Assembly: GCA_022826005.1 (NCBI GenBank)
Contig: JAJDVT010000084.1
Span: 1 to 64,000, forward strand
DNA: 64,000 nucleotides
Direction of reading: 5' to 3'
Source of the DNA: Gemmatimonadota bacterium
Lineage (GTDB): Bacteria > Gemmatimonadota > Gemmatimonadetes > Longimicrobiales > Gaopeijiaceae
In this document: positions 8,957 through 19,400 of the stretch, one piece after another
Layout of the letters: every line of letters begins with the position of its first letter
Numbering within the stretch: the stretch's first letter is position 1
The notes under the pieces: model-generated
Told to the model about the DNA's origin: nothing
Database searches by the model: none
The model's input: the letters and a program-made list of their open reading frames with translations, nothing else
Program-made: the position numbers and the translations under genes

Positions 8957-9022
8957 GCCGCGGCGTCTGACCCGAACCCGCGATCCACCGCGCAACGACC
9001 CAGCACGGGAAAGGCGGCAGAC

Positions 9023-10246
9023 ATGCCGTACGTCAGAAAAGCGCCCAGAGCAGACACCGATCGCGAGCTGACCAGCACGGTTCTGGAACTCGTCTGGAGG
9101 CGGCAACAGGTCTCCCGGGCCGAGATTGCCCGCCACACGGGACGATCCCGTTCGACCATCTCGGAAGCCGTCGCGCGGCTCCTCGACACCGGGCTGGTGG
9201 CAGAGGTGGGGAGCGGTGAGAGCCGGGGCGGCCGACGTCCCATCCTGATCGGCTTCCAGGACGAAGCGGGCGTAATCCTGGGCGTGGACATCGGCGCGAC
9301 CCACGTCGCCGTGATCCTCACCGACCTGCGCGGAAGGACCCTGGCGTGGCGGGAGCGGCCCCACCCCGTGCGCAGCGATCCCAAGGGCGCGGATGCGCTG
9401 ATTACGGGGCTGGGGGAGGTGTGCCTGCACGAGTGGAACGGGGACCGGGACCGGCTGATGGGGATCGGGGTCGCCGTGCCCAGTCCGGTCGATCCGCAAT
9501 CGCCCGATGTCGTGCTGGACCGCGTCCTCCCCGCCTGGCGCGGGCACGGGATCCTGGACCGGCTGAAGAGCGTCTTCGACGTGCCCGTGTTCGTCGACAA
9601 CGACGCCAATCTGGGCGCGGTGGCGGAGCACTGGTGGGGGAAGGCGGTCGGGATCGACGACTTCGTGTACCTGAAGGTCGCGACCGGGGTGGGCGCCGGG
9701 CTGATGATCGGGGGCGAGATCTACCGGGGCGCGACCGGGGTGGCAGGCGAGATCGGCCATATCGCGATCGACCCGAACGGACCGAAGTGCGTGTGCGGGA
9801 ACCGGGGCTGCCTCGCCACCTTCGTGGGAACCCGGCACCTGGTGGAGCGCGCCACGGCCCTGGTCCCCAGCCACCCCGATAGTGCCCTCGCCGGGACGGA
9901 ACCGGACATTCGCATAATCGAAGACGCCGCGCTGGCGGGCGATGAACTTGCACTGCGGGTGGTGAACGAGGCCGCGGTGCACCTGGGCATCGTCGTGGCC
10001 GGCGTCCTCAACCTGATGAACCCCGGTTCGGTGATCATCGGAGGCAGCCTGGCCCGCGCCGGCGACCGGCTGCTCGCTCCCCTGCGGGAGGCCGTGGCCA
10101 GCCGCACCCTCGTGGCTTCGGCCGCCGCCTCGGAGATCCGGACCAGCGAACTGGGCAAGCGCGCCACGGCTCTGGGTGCCGCCACGCACGTCCTGGTCGC
10201 GGCTCTCGACAATCCCCGGCTCTTTCCAGGAGTGAAGTCGGCATGA
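9023..10246 (+). CDS. ROK-family transcriptional repressor
   Basis: A 407-residue regulator. Residues 15-65 form a winged helix-turn-helix (V-S-R-A-E-I-A-R-H-T-G-R-S). The rest is the ROK sugar-kinase-like fold with V-D-I-G-A-T, V-D-N-D-A-N and E-I-G-H. The zinc motif C-x-C-G-x-x-G-C is present, but the Glu usually two residues after the last Cys is Ala. ROK repressors such as NagC and XylR release DNA on binding a sugar or sugar phosphate; here the inducer is likely a glucose or laminari-oligosaccharide derivative (inferred from neighbours). Two identical 25-bp palindromes at the promoters of the flanking glycan genes are its probable operators, so it would also control its own operon. Its TGA overlaps the ATG of GH16. 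Confidence 0.9.
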   Translation: MPYVRKAPRADTDRELTSTVLELVWRRQQVSRAEIARHTGRSRSTISEAVARLLDTGLVAEVGSGESRGGRRPILIGFQDEAGVILGVDIGATHVAVILTDLRGRTLAWRERPHPVRSDPKGADALITGLGEVCLHEWNGDRDRLMGIGVAVPSPVDPQSPDVVLDRVLPAWRGHGILDRLKSVFDVPVFVDNDANLGAVAEHWWGKAVGIDDFVYLKVATGVGAGLMIGGEIYRGATGVAGEIGHIAIDPNGPKCVCGNRGCLATFVGTRHLVERATALVPSHPDSALAGTEPDIRIIEDAALAGDELALRVVNEAAVHLGIVVAGVLNLMNPGSVIIGGSLARAGDRLLAPLREAVASRTLVASAAASEIRTSELGKRATALGAATHVLVAALDNPRLFPGVKSA

Positions 10247-11106
10247 AGCACAATCGACGCAGATCCACCACCCGCCACCGCAGAGGCGCCGACTGGCGCC
10301 TCCGGTACGACCGCCCCTCCCTACTCTTCCTGCTGTTCGCACTGGCACCGGTCGGCTGCGACAGCTTCGACGGCGACGCAGAGCCGGTCTGGACACTGGT
10401 CTGGAGCGACGAGTTCGACGGCCCGGCCGGACAGCTCCCAAGCGCTGCCAACTGGACCTTCGACATCGGGACCGACTGGGGCAACAACCAGCTCGAGTAC
10501 GACACCGACCGTCCCGAGAACGTGTCGCTGGACGGCGACGGCAACCTGGCGATCACCGCTCGGGAGGAATCGTACATTGGCAGCGCCTACACCTCGGGCC
10601 GCATCAAGACGCAGGGGCTCTTCGAGCAGACGTATGGCCGCTTCGAGGCGCGCATCCGGTTGCCCACCGGACAGGGGATCTGGCCCGCCTTCTGGATGCT
10701 GGGCAACGACATCGACACCGTCGGATGGCCCGAGTGCGGCGAGATCGACATCATGGAATACCGCGGACAGGAGCCGACCATGGTCCTTGGCACCGTTCAC
10801 GGACCCGGCTATTCCGGCGGTGGCGGGGTCGGCGGCCGCTACGCCCTCACCGGCGACCGCTTCGACACCGGCTTCCACGAGTTCGCGATCGAGTGGACCG
10901 AAGGCGGCATCGTGTGGTTCGTCGACGGCCAGCGCTACTACTCCGTGGACCAGGGCGACGTGAACGGCCGCTGGGCCTTCGACCACCCCTTCTTCATCCT
11001 TCTGAACGTCGCCGTGGGGGGCGGCTTCGTCGGCCCTCCCAACGAATCCACGACCTTCCCCCAGACCATGCTCGTCGACTGGGTGCGGGTCTATGGCAGC
11101 AATTGA
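10243..11106 (+). CDS. GH16 endo-beta-1,3-glucanase (laminarinase-type) lipoprotein
   Basis: A 287-residue glycoside hydrolase. A lipobox (L-A-P-V-G-C) follows a basic N-terminus, so the enzyme is probably anchored to a membrane and faces outward. The GH16 active-site signature E167-I-D169-I-M-E172 carries the nucleophile (E167), assisting Asp and acid/base (E172). The extra Met between D and E is the form typical of laminarinases rather than kappa-carrageenases or lichenases. Start W-S-D-E-F-D-G and end V-D-W-V-R-V-Y are standard family landmarks, so the catalytic domain is complete. No carbohydrate-binding domain is attached, unlike many relatives. The ATGA overlap with the ROK gene indicates translational coupling. 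Confidence 0.92.
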   Translation: MKHNRRRSTTRHRRGADWRLRYDRPSLLFLLFALAPVGCDSFDGDAEPVWTLVWSDEFDGPAGQLPSAANWTFDIGTDWGNNQLEYDTDRPENVSLDGDGNLAITAREESYIGSAYTSGRIKTQGLFEQTYGRFEARIRLPTGQGIWPAFWMLGNDIDTVGWPECGEIDIMEYRGQEPTMVLGTVHGPGYSGGGGVGGRYALTGDRFDTGFHEFAIEWTEGGIVWFVDGQRYYSVDQGDVNGRWAFDHPFFILLNVAVGGGFVGPPNESTTFPQTMLVDWVRVYGSN

Positions 11107-11109
11107 GCC

Positions 11110-13227
11110 GTGAGCCAGCGGACCGCTCCCGAAGACCGGATTTCCTTTCCGCACAAGGTCATCTACGGGATTGGCGGCTTCGTAAACAACCTGCTCGCTT
11201 CCGCAATCGGCGGAATGGCGATCATTCTCACGCTGGCTCTGGGCGTCAGTCCCGCGCTCGTCGGCCTCCTGGGGCTGTTCCCCCGCATCTTCGACGCGAT
11301 AACCGACCCTCTCGTCGGCTTCATTTCGGACAACACCAGGTCGCGCTGGGGGCGACGGCGGCCCTTCATCTTCGTCGGAGCCATCTTCACGGGCATCGTG
11401 TTTGCACTGCTCTGGCAGATTCCGGCACCGGCCCAGTTCCGTCTCAAGCTCGTGGACTACGGCGCGGACGGCGTCTACAGCGGTGTGGAGGCGGTTCAGG
11501 ACGAGACGGAAGCAGTGGGGGTCGCGCGGGCCGTACCCGGGCTGATCGGCACCGGCCAGCGGATGGACGACGTCGAACATGAAGTGATCATCACGCCGCC
11601 CACACTGGTCACAGGCCGGTGGGTCGGCATCGATGTTCCCCTGGCGGATTTCGACCAGCTGACCACGCGTGACCACCTCGCCCAGATCCTCATCTCGGGC
11701 GACCTCGAGAACGTCTACGTCGACAACATCTATCTGTACCGGGTAGGCGATCCCGGTGAGCGGGCTGAACCGCTGCCCCAGGAAGACGCGGACGGGGCAA
11801 CGGCACCGTCGACCGCTGCGCCGACACCCACCGTCCCCGCCGAAGACGTGATTTCCTTCTTCAGCGACGCCTACGAAAACGTCCCCGTCGGGTACTTCTC
11901 CACGGACTGGGACCGCGCGGAGGTGGAAGACGCAGCCGCGGGCGGGGACCCCGTCAAACGCTACTTCGACCTTCGCTTCGCCGGAATCGACTTCGGCGAG
12001 CAGACGGTTGACGCAACCGGCATGACGCACGTCCACCTCGACATCTGGACGCCCGACGAGACGCCCGAGGGCCGAAGCGACATGTACTACTTCTGGCACT
12101 TCCTGATCGGGTCGCTGATCTTCTTCCTGGGCTACACGATCTTCGCGACGCCCTGGGTGGCGCTGGGCTACGAGCTGACGCCGGCCTACAACGAGCGTAC
12201 GCGGCTGATGGGCGTGCAGAACTTCATCAGCAACTTCGCCTTCATCATCGCGCCGTGGTTTCTCGTCATCATGACGAATCCGAACTGGTTCCGGAACCAG
12301 ATCGACGGCGCAAAGTTCCTCGCGCTGATGGTCTGCATCGCGACGATCGCCCTCGGCGTCCTCCCCGCCCTCTTTCTGCGGGAGCGGGTCGCCCCGGCAC
12401 CCGCCGCGGCGGCGGCCAGCAGGGCCAGCAGGAACAGGACCAGCAAGAGCAGAAGTACCAGGGCAGGCGTCGGCGATTTCCTGTCCGGCCTGGTGAAGAC
12501 CGTCAAGTCCGGGCCGTTCCTGCTCCTGTGTCTCGCGACCTTCCTGATCTTCAACAGCTTCATCATGATCTCGTCGTTCCAGATCTTCGTGTTCATTTAC
12601 CACATCTCCGAGGGGAGCCAGGTCGACGGGGCCTGGCTGGCTGGGATCGTGGGCACGGTAGGGATCGTGGCGGGGTTCGGGGCCATCGTGGTCGTCACCT
12701 GGCTGGGGACCAGAATCGGGAAACGCAAGGCGTTCTTCGTATCGACCGGGATTTCCATGCTGGGGTATGCACTGAAGTGGTTTTGCTACCGGCCCGACAT
12801 GCCCATGCTGGCCCTCGTGCCTGCACCCTTCCTGGCCTTCGGCCTGAGCGGGCTCTTCACCCTCATGGGCTCGATGATCGCGGATGTGGTCGATCTGGAC
12901 GAGCTCCGGAACATGGACGCCCAGGGACGCAGCGAGCGGCGGGAGGGGATGTTCGGCTCCATCTACTGGTGGGTGGTCAAGGTCGGCCAGGCGGTCGCTC
13001 TCGGCCTCGGCGGCTACCTCCTGGTCGCCACCGGATTCGACATCGATCTGGGGGCCAACCAGGCGGCCGGGACCCTCGTGCAGATGCGCGCATTCGACGC
13101 CTTCATCCCCTTTGTGGCGTCGGGCGTGGCGATCTGGGCGATTGCGAAGTTCCCCATCACCGAGGAGATGGCGCGGGGAACCCGCGCGGAGCTCGAGCGT
13201 CGGCGGACGGGGGGCGGGGCGGCATAG
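11110..13227 (+). CDS. GPH/MelB-type MFS sugar transporter with an inserted, circularly permuted carbohydrate-binding-like domain
   Basis: A 705-residue protein starting at GTG 11110, four bases after the GH16 stop. Residues 1-105 and 319-705 form a normal glycoside:cation symporter: the cytoplasmic R-S-R-W-G-R-R-R-P loop follows TM2, and Y-T-I-F-A-x-P-W-V-A-L-G-Y-E-L-T is typical of the family. Residues about 106-318 are foreign to it. They match the repeat of the lipoprotein at 7013-8956, but with halves swapped: first F-R-L-K-L-V-D-Y-G to V-D-N-I-Y-L-Y, then an acidic/Pro/Thr linker, then D-V-I-S-F-F-S-D-A-Y to H-L-D-I-W-T-P-D. A 26-residue extra loop lies within the first half. The frame is intact throughout. 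The insertion is in the loop between TM3 and TM4, which faces the periplasm. A Ser/Arg/Ala-rich segment at about 430-455 is the central cytoplasmic loop. Confidence 0.85.
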   Translation: MSQRTAPEDRISFPHKVIYGIGGFVNNLLASAIGGMAIILTLALGVSPALVGLLGLFPRIFDAITDPLVGFISDNTRSRWGRRRPFIFVGAIFTGIVFALLWQIPAPAQFRLKLVDYGADGVYSGVEAVQDETEAVGVARAVPGLIGTGQRMDDVEHEVIITPPTLVTGRWVGIDVPLADFDQLTTRDHLAQILISGDLENVYVDNIYLYRVGDPGERAEPLPQEDADGATAPSTAAPTPTVPAEDVISFFSDAYENVPVGYFSTDWDRAEVEDAAAGGDPVKRYFDLRFAGIDFGEQTVDATGMTHVHLDIWTPDETPEGRSDMYYFWHFLIGSLIFFLGYTIFATPWVALGYELTPAYNERTRLMGVQNFISNFAFIIAPWFLVIMTNPNWFRNQIDGAKFLALMVCIATIALGVLPALFLRERVAPAPAAAAASRASRNRTSKSRSTRAGVGDFLSGLVKTVKSGPFLLLCLATFLIFNSFIMISSFQIFVFIYHISEGSQVDGAWLAGIVGTVGIVAGFGAIVVVTWLGTRIGKRKAFFVSTGISMLGYALKWFCYRPDMPMLALVPAPFLAFGLSGLFTLMGSMIADVVDLDELRNMDAQGRSERREGMFGSIYWWVVKVGQAVALGLGGYLLVATGFDIDLGANQAAGTLVQMRAFDAFIPFVASGVAIWAIAKFPITEEMARGTRAELERRRTGGGAA

Positions 13228-13271
13228 ATTGGCAATAACTGTGTAAATCAGGCACACGCCGTTACATTTGC

Positions 13272-14465
13272 ATGGTTATGACTGAGTTGATTCCCCGCGA
13301 AGCCAGCAACCGGTTGGCGCATCTGCTGGCCAGAGCTCCCGCAGTTGTGCTGACGGGGCCGCGTCAGGTCGGCAAGACGACTGTGGCGCTGGAGTTCGTC
13401 CGTGAGCAAAACGGCGCCTACCTCGACCTCGAGGATCCGCGTGATCGTGCGAAGCTCACCGATGTCCACAAGTACTGCGAACGGAACGCCAGCCGCCTCG
13501 TGGTCCTCGACGAGATCCACCGGATCCCGGGACTCTTCGAGCCTCTGCGGGGAATCATCGACCGGCGCAGACGCGAGGGCCGGCGGACGAGCCACTTTCT
13601 ACTGCTGGGTTCGGCGTCGATCGATCTGCTCCGGCAGACCGGAGAGACCCTCGCGGGACGGGTCGCGTACTGCGAGATGCGGCCCCTGAACGTGCGCGAG
13701 GCGGCCGAAACGGATGTGGAAGACCTCTGGCATCGTGGCGGCATGCCCGACAGCCTGCTGGCGGCAGACGACGCCGACAGCTTCGGGTGGCGCTTCGACT
13801 TCATCCGAACCTGTCTCGAGCGTGACATCCCCGCCCTCGGCCCCCGTATCCCGCGCGAGACGTTGCGGCGGTTCTGGACAATGCTGGCCCACGATCAGGG
13901 GCAGCCCTTCAACGCCGCGGTCCTGGCCAGATCCCTTGGCCTCAGCGGCCGGACCGTGGGGCGCTACCTCGACCTGATGGTCGATCTGCTTCTGGTACGG
14001 CGTCTGCCGTCATGGCGGAAAAGCGTGCGAAAGCGCCTGGTCAAGGCGCCAAGGGCCTACCTCCGGGATAGTGGCATCTGCCATGCCCTGCTCGGCATCG
14101 ACTCATTTGACGCGCTGCTGGGCCATCCGGTAGCTGGCGGCAGCTGGGAAGGCTTCGTGATCGAGAACATCCTGAGTGGGCTTCCGGCGCACGTCGCGTG
14201 CTCCTATTACCGCAGCACGGGAGGCTCGGAGATCGACCTGGTCCTGGAGTTGGGGGGCGGGGAGGTCTGGGCCGTGGAGATCAAACGGAGCTCGGTACCC
14301 AAAGTCGCGCGCGGCTTCCACAACGCGTGCGACGATGTCAAGGCCGATCGCCGCCTCGTGGTACACGGAGGCGACGAGAGCCATCCGTTGGGCGACGGCA
14401 TCGAAGCGGTCTCGCTTCGGGATATCTGCGCGGAGTTGAGGGGCCGCAACCGTTCCTGCGGGTAA
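13272..14465 (+). CDS. AAA_14/DUF4143 ATP-binding protein
   Basis: A 397-residue protein of the widespread AAA_14-DUF4143 family. Walker A is G-P-R-Q-V-G-K-T-T (near residue 29) and Walker B is R-L-V-V-L-D-E-I-H (near 78). The DUF4143 half (about 190-390) contains a winged-helix-like stretch (S-L-G-L-S-G-R-T-V-G-R-Y) and a nuclease-like E-I-D-L-V-x-E followed by A-V-E-I-K, the PD-(D/E)XK pattern. The cellular role of these proteins is unresolved; they are often found in accessory regions. It lies 44 nt after the transporter with no functional link to it, and probably marks the end of the glucan operon. Confidence 0.88.
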   Translation: MVMTELIPREASNRLAHLLARAPAVVLTGPRQVGKTTVALEFVREQNGAYLDLEDPRDRAKLTDVHKYCERNASRLVVLDEIHRIPGLFEPLRGIIDRRRREGRRTSHFLLLGSASIDLLRQTGETLAGRVAYCEMRPLNVREAAETDVEDLWHRGGMPDSLLAADDADSFGWRFDFIRTCLERDIPALGPRIPRETLRRFWTMLAHDQGQPFNAAVLARSLGLSGRTVGRYLDLMVDLLLVRRLPSWRKSVRKRLVKAPRAYLRDSGICHALLGIDSFDALLGHPVAGGSWEGFVIENILSGLPAHVACSYYRSTGGSEIDLVLELGGGEVWAVEIKRSSVPKVARGFHNACDDVKADRRLVVHGGDESHPLGDGIEAVSLRDICAELRGRNRSCG

Positions 14466-14532
14466 CGGGCAAAGGAAAGAGCGAATCGCACCCCAAGCTC
14501 GTCAGCAGACTCGGAAGCAGCCATTTCCGACC

Positions 14533-16395
14533 TCACTTCCGAGTAGCAGACAATCCGTAACCGCGCGGGAACAGAACCCCGCCGCGCCCCCCCTCCGTCC
14601 CCTCCCCACCCCCCGGCATCTCGCCCGGCCACGCCATCGGCAACCGCCCCACGAAATCGTGGTCCCCGAACAGCACATCGGCCACGCCGGCTCCCTCCGA
14701 GCCCGGCAGCCACGCGGACACGAAGGCCCGCGACGCGTCCAGCTCGGCGCTCACCACCAGGGGCCGCCCCGAGATCAGCACGGTCACCACGGGAATCCCC
14801 TGCGCGGCCAGCCCCCGTATGAGCCGCAGGGCCTCCGGATGGAGCGCCGCAAGTTCCAGCGTGTTGCCGTAGGGTTGAAGTGCACCCGGACCCGCGGGGA
14901 GGTGGTTTGTCCCCGGCCGCACGGGGCCGGGCTCGCGGATGTCGCCGAGTCCCTCGGCGTAGGGGCGCTCGCCGACCACCACCACTGTCGCGTCGAAGTC
15001 GTGCGTGTCGGGGAGTTCACCCACCGCGGTCCCGTCCCCCCCCTCCCCCCACAGCACCGCCTCCGGCGCCACCGCGCGAATCCCCTCCCAGACCGACGTG
15101 CCCCCCTCGATCGCGCCGTTGCCGCCGACGCCCTGCCACTCGACGGTGAAGCCACCGCACTGCCGCCCGCGGTCGTGCGCGGCGGGGCCGGTCACCAGAA
15201 TGCGGGCACCCTTGTCCAGCGGCAGCACGCCGGCGTCGTTCTTCAGCAGCACCAGCGACTTGCGCACAGCCTCCCGCGCCACTTCGCGATGCTCGCGCGA
15301 TCCGAAGCTGCTGCCGTTGGATCCGCGTCTGCCCCACGGCCGGGGCCGCTCGAACAGCCCGCACAAGAACTTCACCCGCAGGATCCGCGCGACCGCGTCG
15401 TCGATCCTCTCGATCGGCACGTGCCCCCACTCCACCCGCTCCCTGAGCCCCGCGATGAAGGCCTGCCACGTCTCCGGCACCATGAACATGTCGATCCCGG
15501 CGTTTACCGCCATCACGGCCGCCTCGGTGTAGTCGTCAGCCAGGGGATCGATCCCGTTCCAGTCGGATACCACAAAGCCGCGGAACCCCATTTCCCCCTT
15601 CAGCACATCCTGGATCAGGTACCGGTGCCCGTGGCACTTCTCTCCGTTCCAGCTGCTCAGCGAAACCATCACCGTCAGCACGCCTGCTTCCAGCGCGGCT
15701 GTGTACGGAGCAGTGTGCACCCTACGCAACTCCTCCTCGTCAACCACCGTGTCCCCCTGGTCCACCCCCGCCCGGGTCCCCCCGTCGCCCACCCAGTGCT
15801 TGGCGCACGCTGCGACGCCGCTGTCCTGCAGTCCCTTCACCATCCTCCCCGCGTACGCGGCCACCAACTCCGGATCCTCCGAAAAACTCTCGTAGGTGCG
15901 CCCCCAGCGCGGATCGTGCGCCACGGCCAGGGTGGGTGCGAAGGTCCAGTCGACACCGGCGGCCCGCACCTCGCGCGCCGTCACGACCCCGATCCGCTCG
16001 ACCAGATCCGGATCGCGCATGGCACCCAGGCCAATGTTGTGCGGAAAGATCGTGGCGCCGAGCACGTTGGCATTCCCGTGGATCGCGTCGACGCCGTAGA
16101 GGATCGGGATCGCCAGATGGTCCCCGTCCTCCTCCATCGACGCCGCCCAGTACGCGTCGTTCATCGCCACCCAGTCGGCCGGGCGGTTGTCCCCCGGGCA
16201 GGAACCGCCCCCGCTGAGCACCGAACCGATGTGGTAGCGCTTCACCTCGTCCGGGGTGACGTGCATCCGCTCCGGCTGCGTCATCTGCCCTATCTTCTGG
16301 TCGAGGGTCATGCGCGCGAGGAGAACCGCAACCTGCTCCTGCACGGTGGAGGATGGTTCGGCCAAAGCCGGCGCGGAGCTTGTGAAACTCGTCAC
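14533..16395 (-). CDS. GH3 beta-glucosidase
   Basis: A 620-residue glycoside hydrolase family 3 enzyme. The catalytic nucleophile is D278 in F-V-V-S-D-W-N-G, and K-H-W-V-G-D marks the (beta/alpha)8 domain. The second, alpha/beta-sandwich domain follows from about residue 385 (S-L-V-L-L-K-N-D). It resembles the plant-type beta-glucan exohydrolases in layout. GTG at 16395 is the likely start. No signal peptide is evident, although the N-terminus is Ser/Ala-rich, so the location is uncertain. It lies 57 nt downstream of the GH-A glycosidase and is probably co-transcribed from operator site 2. It would release glucose from oligosaccharides made by the GH16 enzyme. Confidence 0.92.
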   Translation of the reverse strand: MTSFTSSAPALAEPSSTVQEQVAVLLARMTLDQKIGQMTQPERMHVTPDEVKRYHIGSVLSGGGSCPGDNRPADWVAMNDAYWAASMEEDGDHLAIPILYGVDAIHGNANVLGATIFPHNIGLGAMRDPDLVERIGVVTAREVRAAGVDWTFAPTLAVAHDPRWGRTYESFSEDPELVAAYAGRMVKGLQDSGVAACAKHWVGDGGTRAGVDQGDTVVDEEELRRVHTAPYTAALEAGVLTVMVSLSSWNGEKCHGHRYLIQDVLKGEMGFRGFVVSDWNGIDPLADDYTEAAVMAVNAGIDMFMVPETWQAFIAGLRERVEWGHVPIERIDDAVARILRVKFLCGLFERPRPWGRRGSNGSSFGSREHREVAREAVRKSLVLLKNDAGVLPLDKGARILVTGPAAHDRGRQCGGFTVEWQGVGGNGAIEGGTSVWEGIRAVAPEAVLWGEGGDGTAVGELPDTHDFDATVVVVGERPYAEGLGDIREPGPVRPGTNHLPAGPGALQPYGNTLELAALHPEALRLIRGLAAQGIPVVTVLISGRPLVVSAELDASRAFVSAWLPGSEGAGVADVLFGDHDFVGRLPMAWPGEMPGGGEGTEGGRGGVLFPRGYGLSATRK

Positions 16396-16398
16396 AAG
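16379..16398. repeat. 7-bp inverted repeat over the GH3 start codon
   Basis: Arms CTTGTGA and TCACAAG with a 6-nt spacer cover the GTG start of the GH3 gene. It could affect translation initiation, or it may be chance. Confidence 0.35.
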
Positions 16399-16452
16399 CC
16401 GGCGCCTGCACCCGAGAACCGTATACGGGAAGCCAAGGGTTCGAAGACCCCG

Positions 16453-19400
16453 CTACATCCCGATGTGCAGGTACGTCCGGATTTCCCACTCACGCCCGTT
16501 GTCGCCGCCGAGTTTCGGGTTGCATTCCATCCTCCCGAAGTCGTCGGGGCTCATCCCGGGGCAGTAGCGCGGCGAATACTCGTTCAGCGTGCGCATGGTG
16601 GCACGCACGCCGAACCGCGTCTGCGGCATGTCGAACCACTCCGGCGGCCCCAGCGTGTACGAGATGTCGCCCATGACCTGCAGCGGGAAGGTGTGGTTGA
16701 AGTCGCGGTGGTAGTCGTAGGGCCCCCAGTCGTTCAGGCGCGCCATGCCCTGGAGCTTCACCGAGCCCGTGATCACGCGGAGGTCGAGCCCGGCCCGGTT
16801 GATCTTGCGGTCGTCGCTGCCGTTCGGCTCGCCGGTTCCCGCGAAGACGTTGGCGATCATGCCCGGGCCGGCCTGCCGCTTCGAGACGATCCGCGCCTTG
16901 AACTCCCAGAGGTCCTGCGCGGGGGGCGCGCCGGGGAAGGCGAAGGTGGACCGGCCGTCCGCGAAGATGCCGATGCCTGCGTCCTGGGTGGTGGGGAAGT
17001 TGAAGTAGACGAAGCCGAACGAGGTCGCGAAGATGGCGTCTTCGCGCATGTCGCTGTCCCAGGTGTACATCCAGGTGGCCGGCGTCGGGTCGTAGGTGAA
17101 GAGGATCTCGGCGGCGCGGGTCTCGCGGTTGCCGCGGACCGCAAAGGGGTCGTCGAGGATGTTGCGGGGGCGCCCCGGGGCCTGCACGTCCGACGGGACC
17201 GGTCCCACCAGCGGCTTGCGCCACAGGAAGTTGGGCGCGACCTGCCAGTTGCCGTTGGTGATCGCGAAACCGGTGAGGAGGTTGCGCTGGTTGCCGCTGC
17301 CGGTGTCCTTGAGCGTCCACCCGGTGAAGGTCTGGGTCTGGGTGTAGCCGCCGTCGGCCACGAGGCCCATCGCCGCGCCCTGCAGATACCAGCTGAGCCG
17401 GCCCATCGTCATCGTGATCCTGGCCTTGGCGCCGAGGGCGTCGTCCGCCTTGATCTCGTCGGCGAGCACGCGGTAGTTCCCGGCCTCGCCGTCCACGACC
17501 TGGAAGGGCTGCCCCTCCTTTGTGCTCCCGGACCAGATCCCGCCGATGTCGAAGATCGTGCTGCCGCGCGTTGCTGTAAGGTGCAACGTCGCCTTGCGCG
17601 TGGCCGGCACCGGAATCGCGAAGGAGCTGGCCGCCTTGCCCGCCTCCGCCAGGTCCTCCTGGAAGATGCCCGTGGTCTCGAAGGGCCCCAGCCGGGTCTG
17701 GTACTTGGCCAACACCGCCGGGTTGGCCCCCCACCACAGCTCGGGACCGATCGCCACCTTCAGTCCACCAAGGCTGCGCTTGCCGGTGATCTCCATCCCG
17801 ACCGGCGCGACCCCGTTGTAGGTGTCCATGTTCGGCCCGTAGTTGGCCTCCGGATACAGTCCGAAGAAGTCCCCTTCGTACCCCCAGTGGTAGTGGCCGG
17901 TGCGGTAGAATCCCTCGAGGCTGAACCAGCGGTCGTCCCAGGATACGTTGGCGCTGTACACCTTGAGCCGTTCGATGTCCTGAAGCTGGTAATCCTGGCC
18001 ATCGACCTTGACGTTCCGCGGACGGCCCCGGTTCTCGTAGAAGAGCTCGTCGATGGGGTTGGTGGGAACGTCGCCGAGGATGTTGATGGAGACGTTGGCG
18101 ATCATGTTCTGGGTGGGACGTCCGGCCAGGTCGGCATAGAAGGACTGCATCTTGTCGAAGCCGCGGAAGCTCGGGTAGGCGGGATTCCGCGCGGGCGCCT
18201 CTTCGGGGGTGCTGACCAGGGAGCCGCCTGTGCTGAAGGTCTCCAGCTCGATGCGCACGCCGCTCAGGTGGACGCGGTCGAGCGCCGTGGCGAGGAGGGC
18301 CGCGCGGTCACCCTGCGCCTTCAGCCCCATGTTGGCCGGCTGAATGCTCGCGAAGTGCTCCCGGATCGCCGTGACGTCGGTCCCGGGCGCGTAGGGATCG
18401 AGCCGGTACGCCTCCTGGAGCGCGTAGTACGCGGCCCGCGGGTAGAGTTCGTAGAGGTTGTTGAGGTCGGTGGGACCCTTGGCGACGATCCCCCACCACT
18501 CCTCGTTCATGTTGTTGTCGCCCTCGACGAAGTCCTCCGGGTAGGCGTCGTTCGCCCAGGAGGCGTTCGTGTCCTGGATGTCCAGCCGGTCCTCCTGGCC
18601 GAACTTCCACCAGCCGTCGGTCCACTGGAAGGTCAGCCCGCCGATCGAGTTGCCGACCATGCCCTTCCCCGCCGACTGCTCGTAGATCTCGCGCCACTGC
18701 TCGACGAGGTACTTCGCCTGGACGACCTGGTCCTCGCGCATGTTCTTCGCGTCCCACACGTCCGCGCCGAACTCGGTGAACATGACGGGGCGGTCCAGCT
18801 TGTCGTGCACCTCCTGGAAGAGGTCCCCGAAGGAGATGCCGCGGTAGACGTTGGTGCCGAAGATGTCCAGGTCGGGGATCTCCTCGGCGATGATGTCGAT
18901 GTACTGGAGGTCGCCGTTGGCCATCGCGATGGGGCGGGTGGGGTCCATCTCCTTGATGCGCGCCGCCACGTCGCCGAAGAGGGAGTACATGTAGCGGGCG
19001 CGGACCGCGTTGGCCTCGCCCTCGGGCAGGTCTTCCGTCTCGGCGGAGCTCCACACCAGCCCGTAGTTGTTCTCGTTGCCCAGCAGCCACATGAGCACGC
19101 CGGGCGTGTCCTTGAAGGCGCTGACCATGTCCTCGATCTCGGCCATCACGACCGCGCGGGCGCGGGGGTCCGAATAGTCCGTGTTCGCGTTGAAGACGCC
19201 GCCCACGGTCACCCCGTAGCGGGCCACCGCGTGGTTGAGGACCGTGTAGATCCCGTACTTCTCGTAGATGTGCCGCACCCACCTGGGCGTAATCCCCACG
19301 TAGGCGCGGATCGCGTTGCCGCCCATCGCCTTGAGCAGCGACATCTCGCGGTCGAGCGCCGCCTCGATGATGTGGTCGGGCTCGGTCCAGAAGTTGTAGT

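Noticed and set aside
7406-13257. Two minus-strand frames of about 1000 codons each
   Set aside because: Antisense to the lipoprotein, ROK, GH16 and transporter genes; no recognisable protein features.
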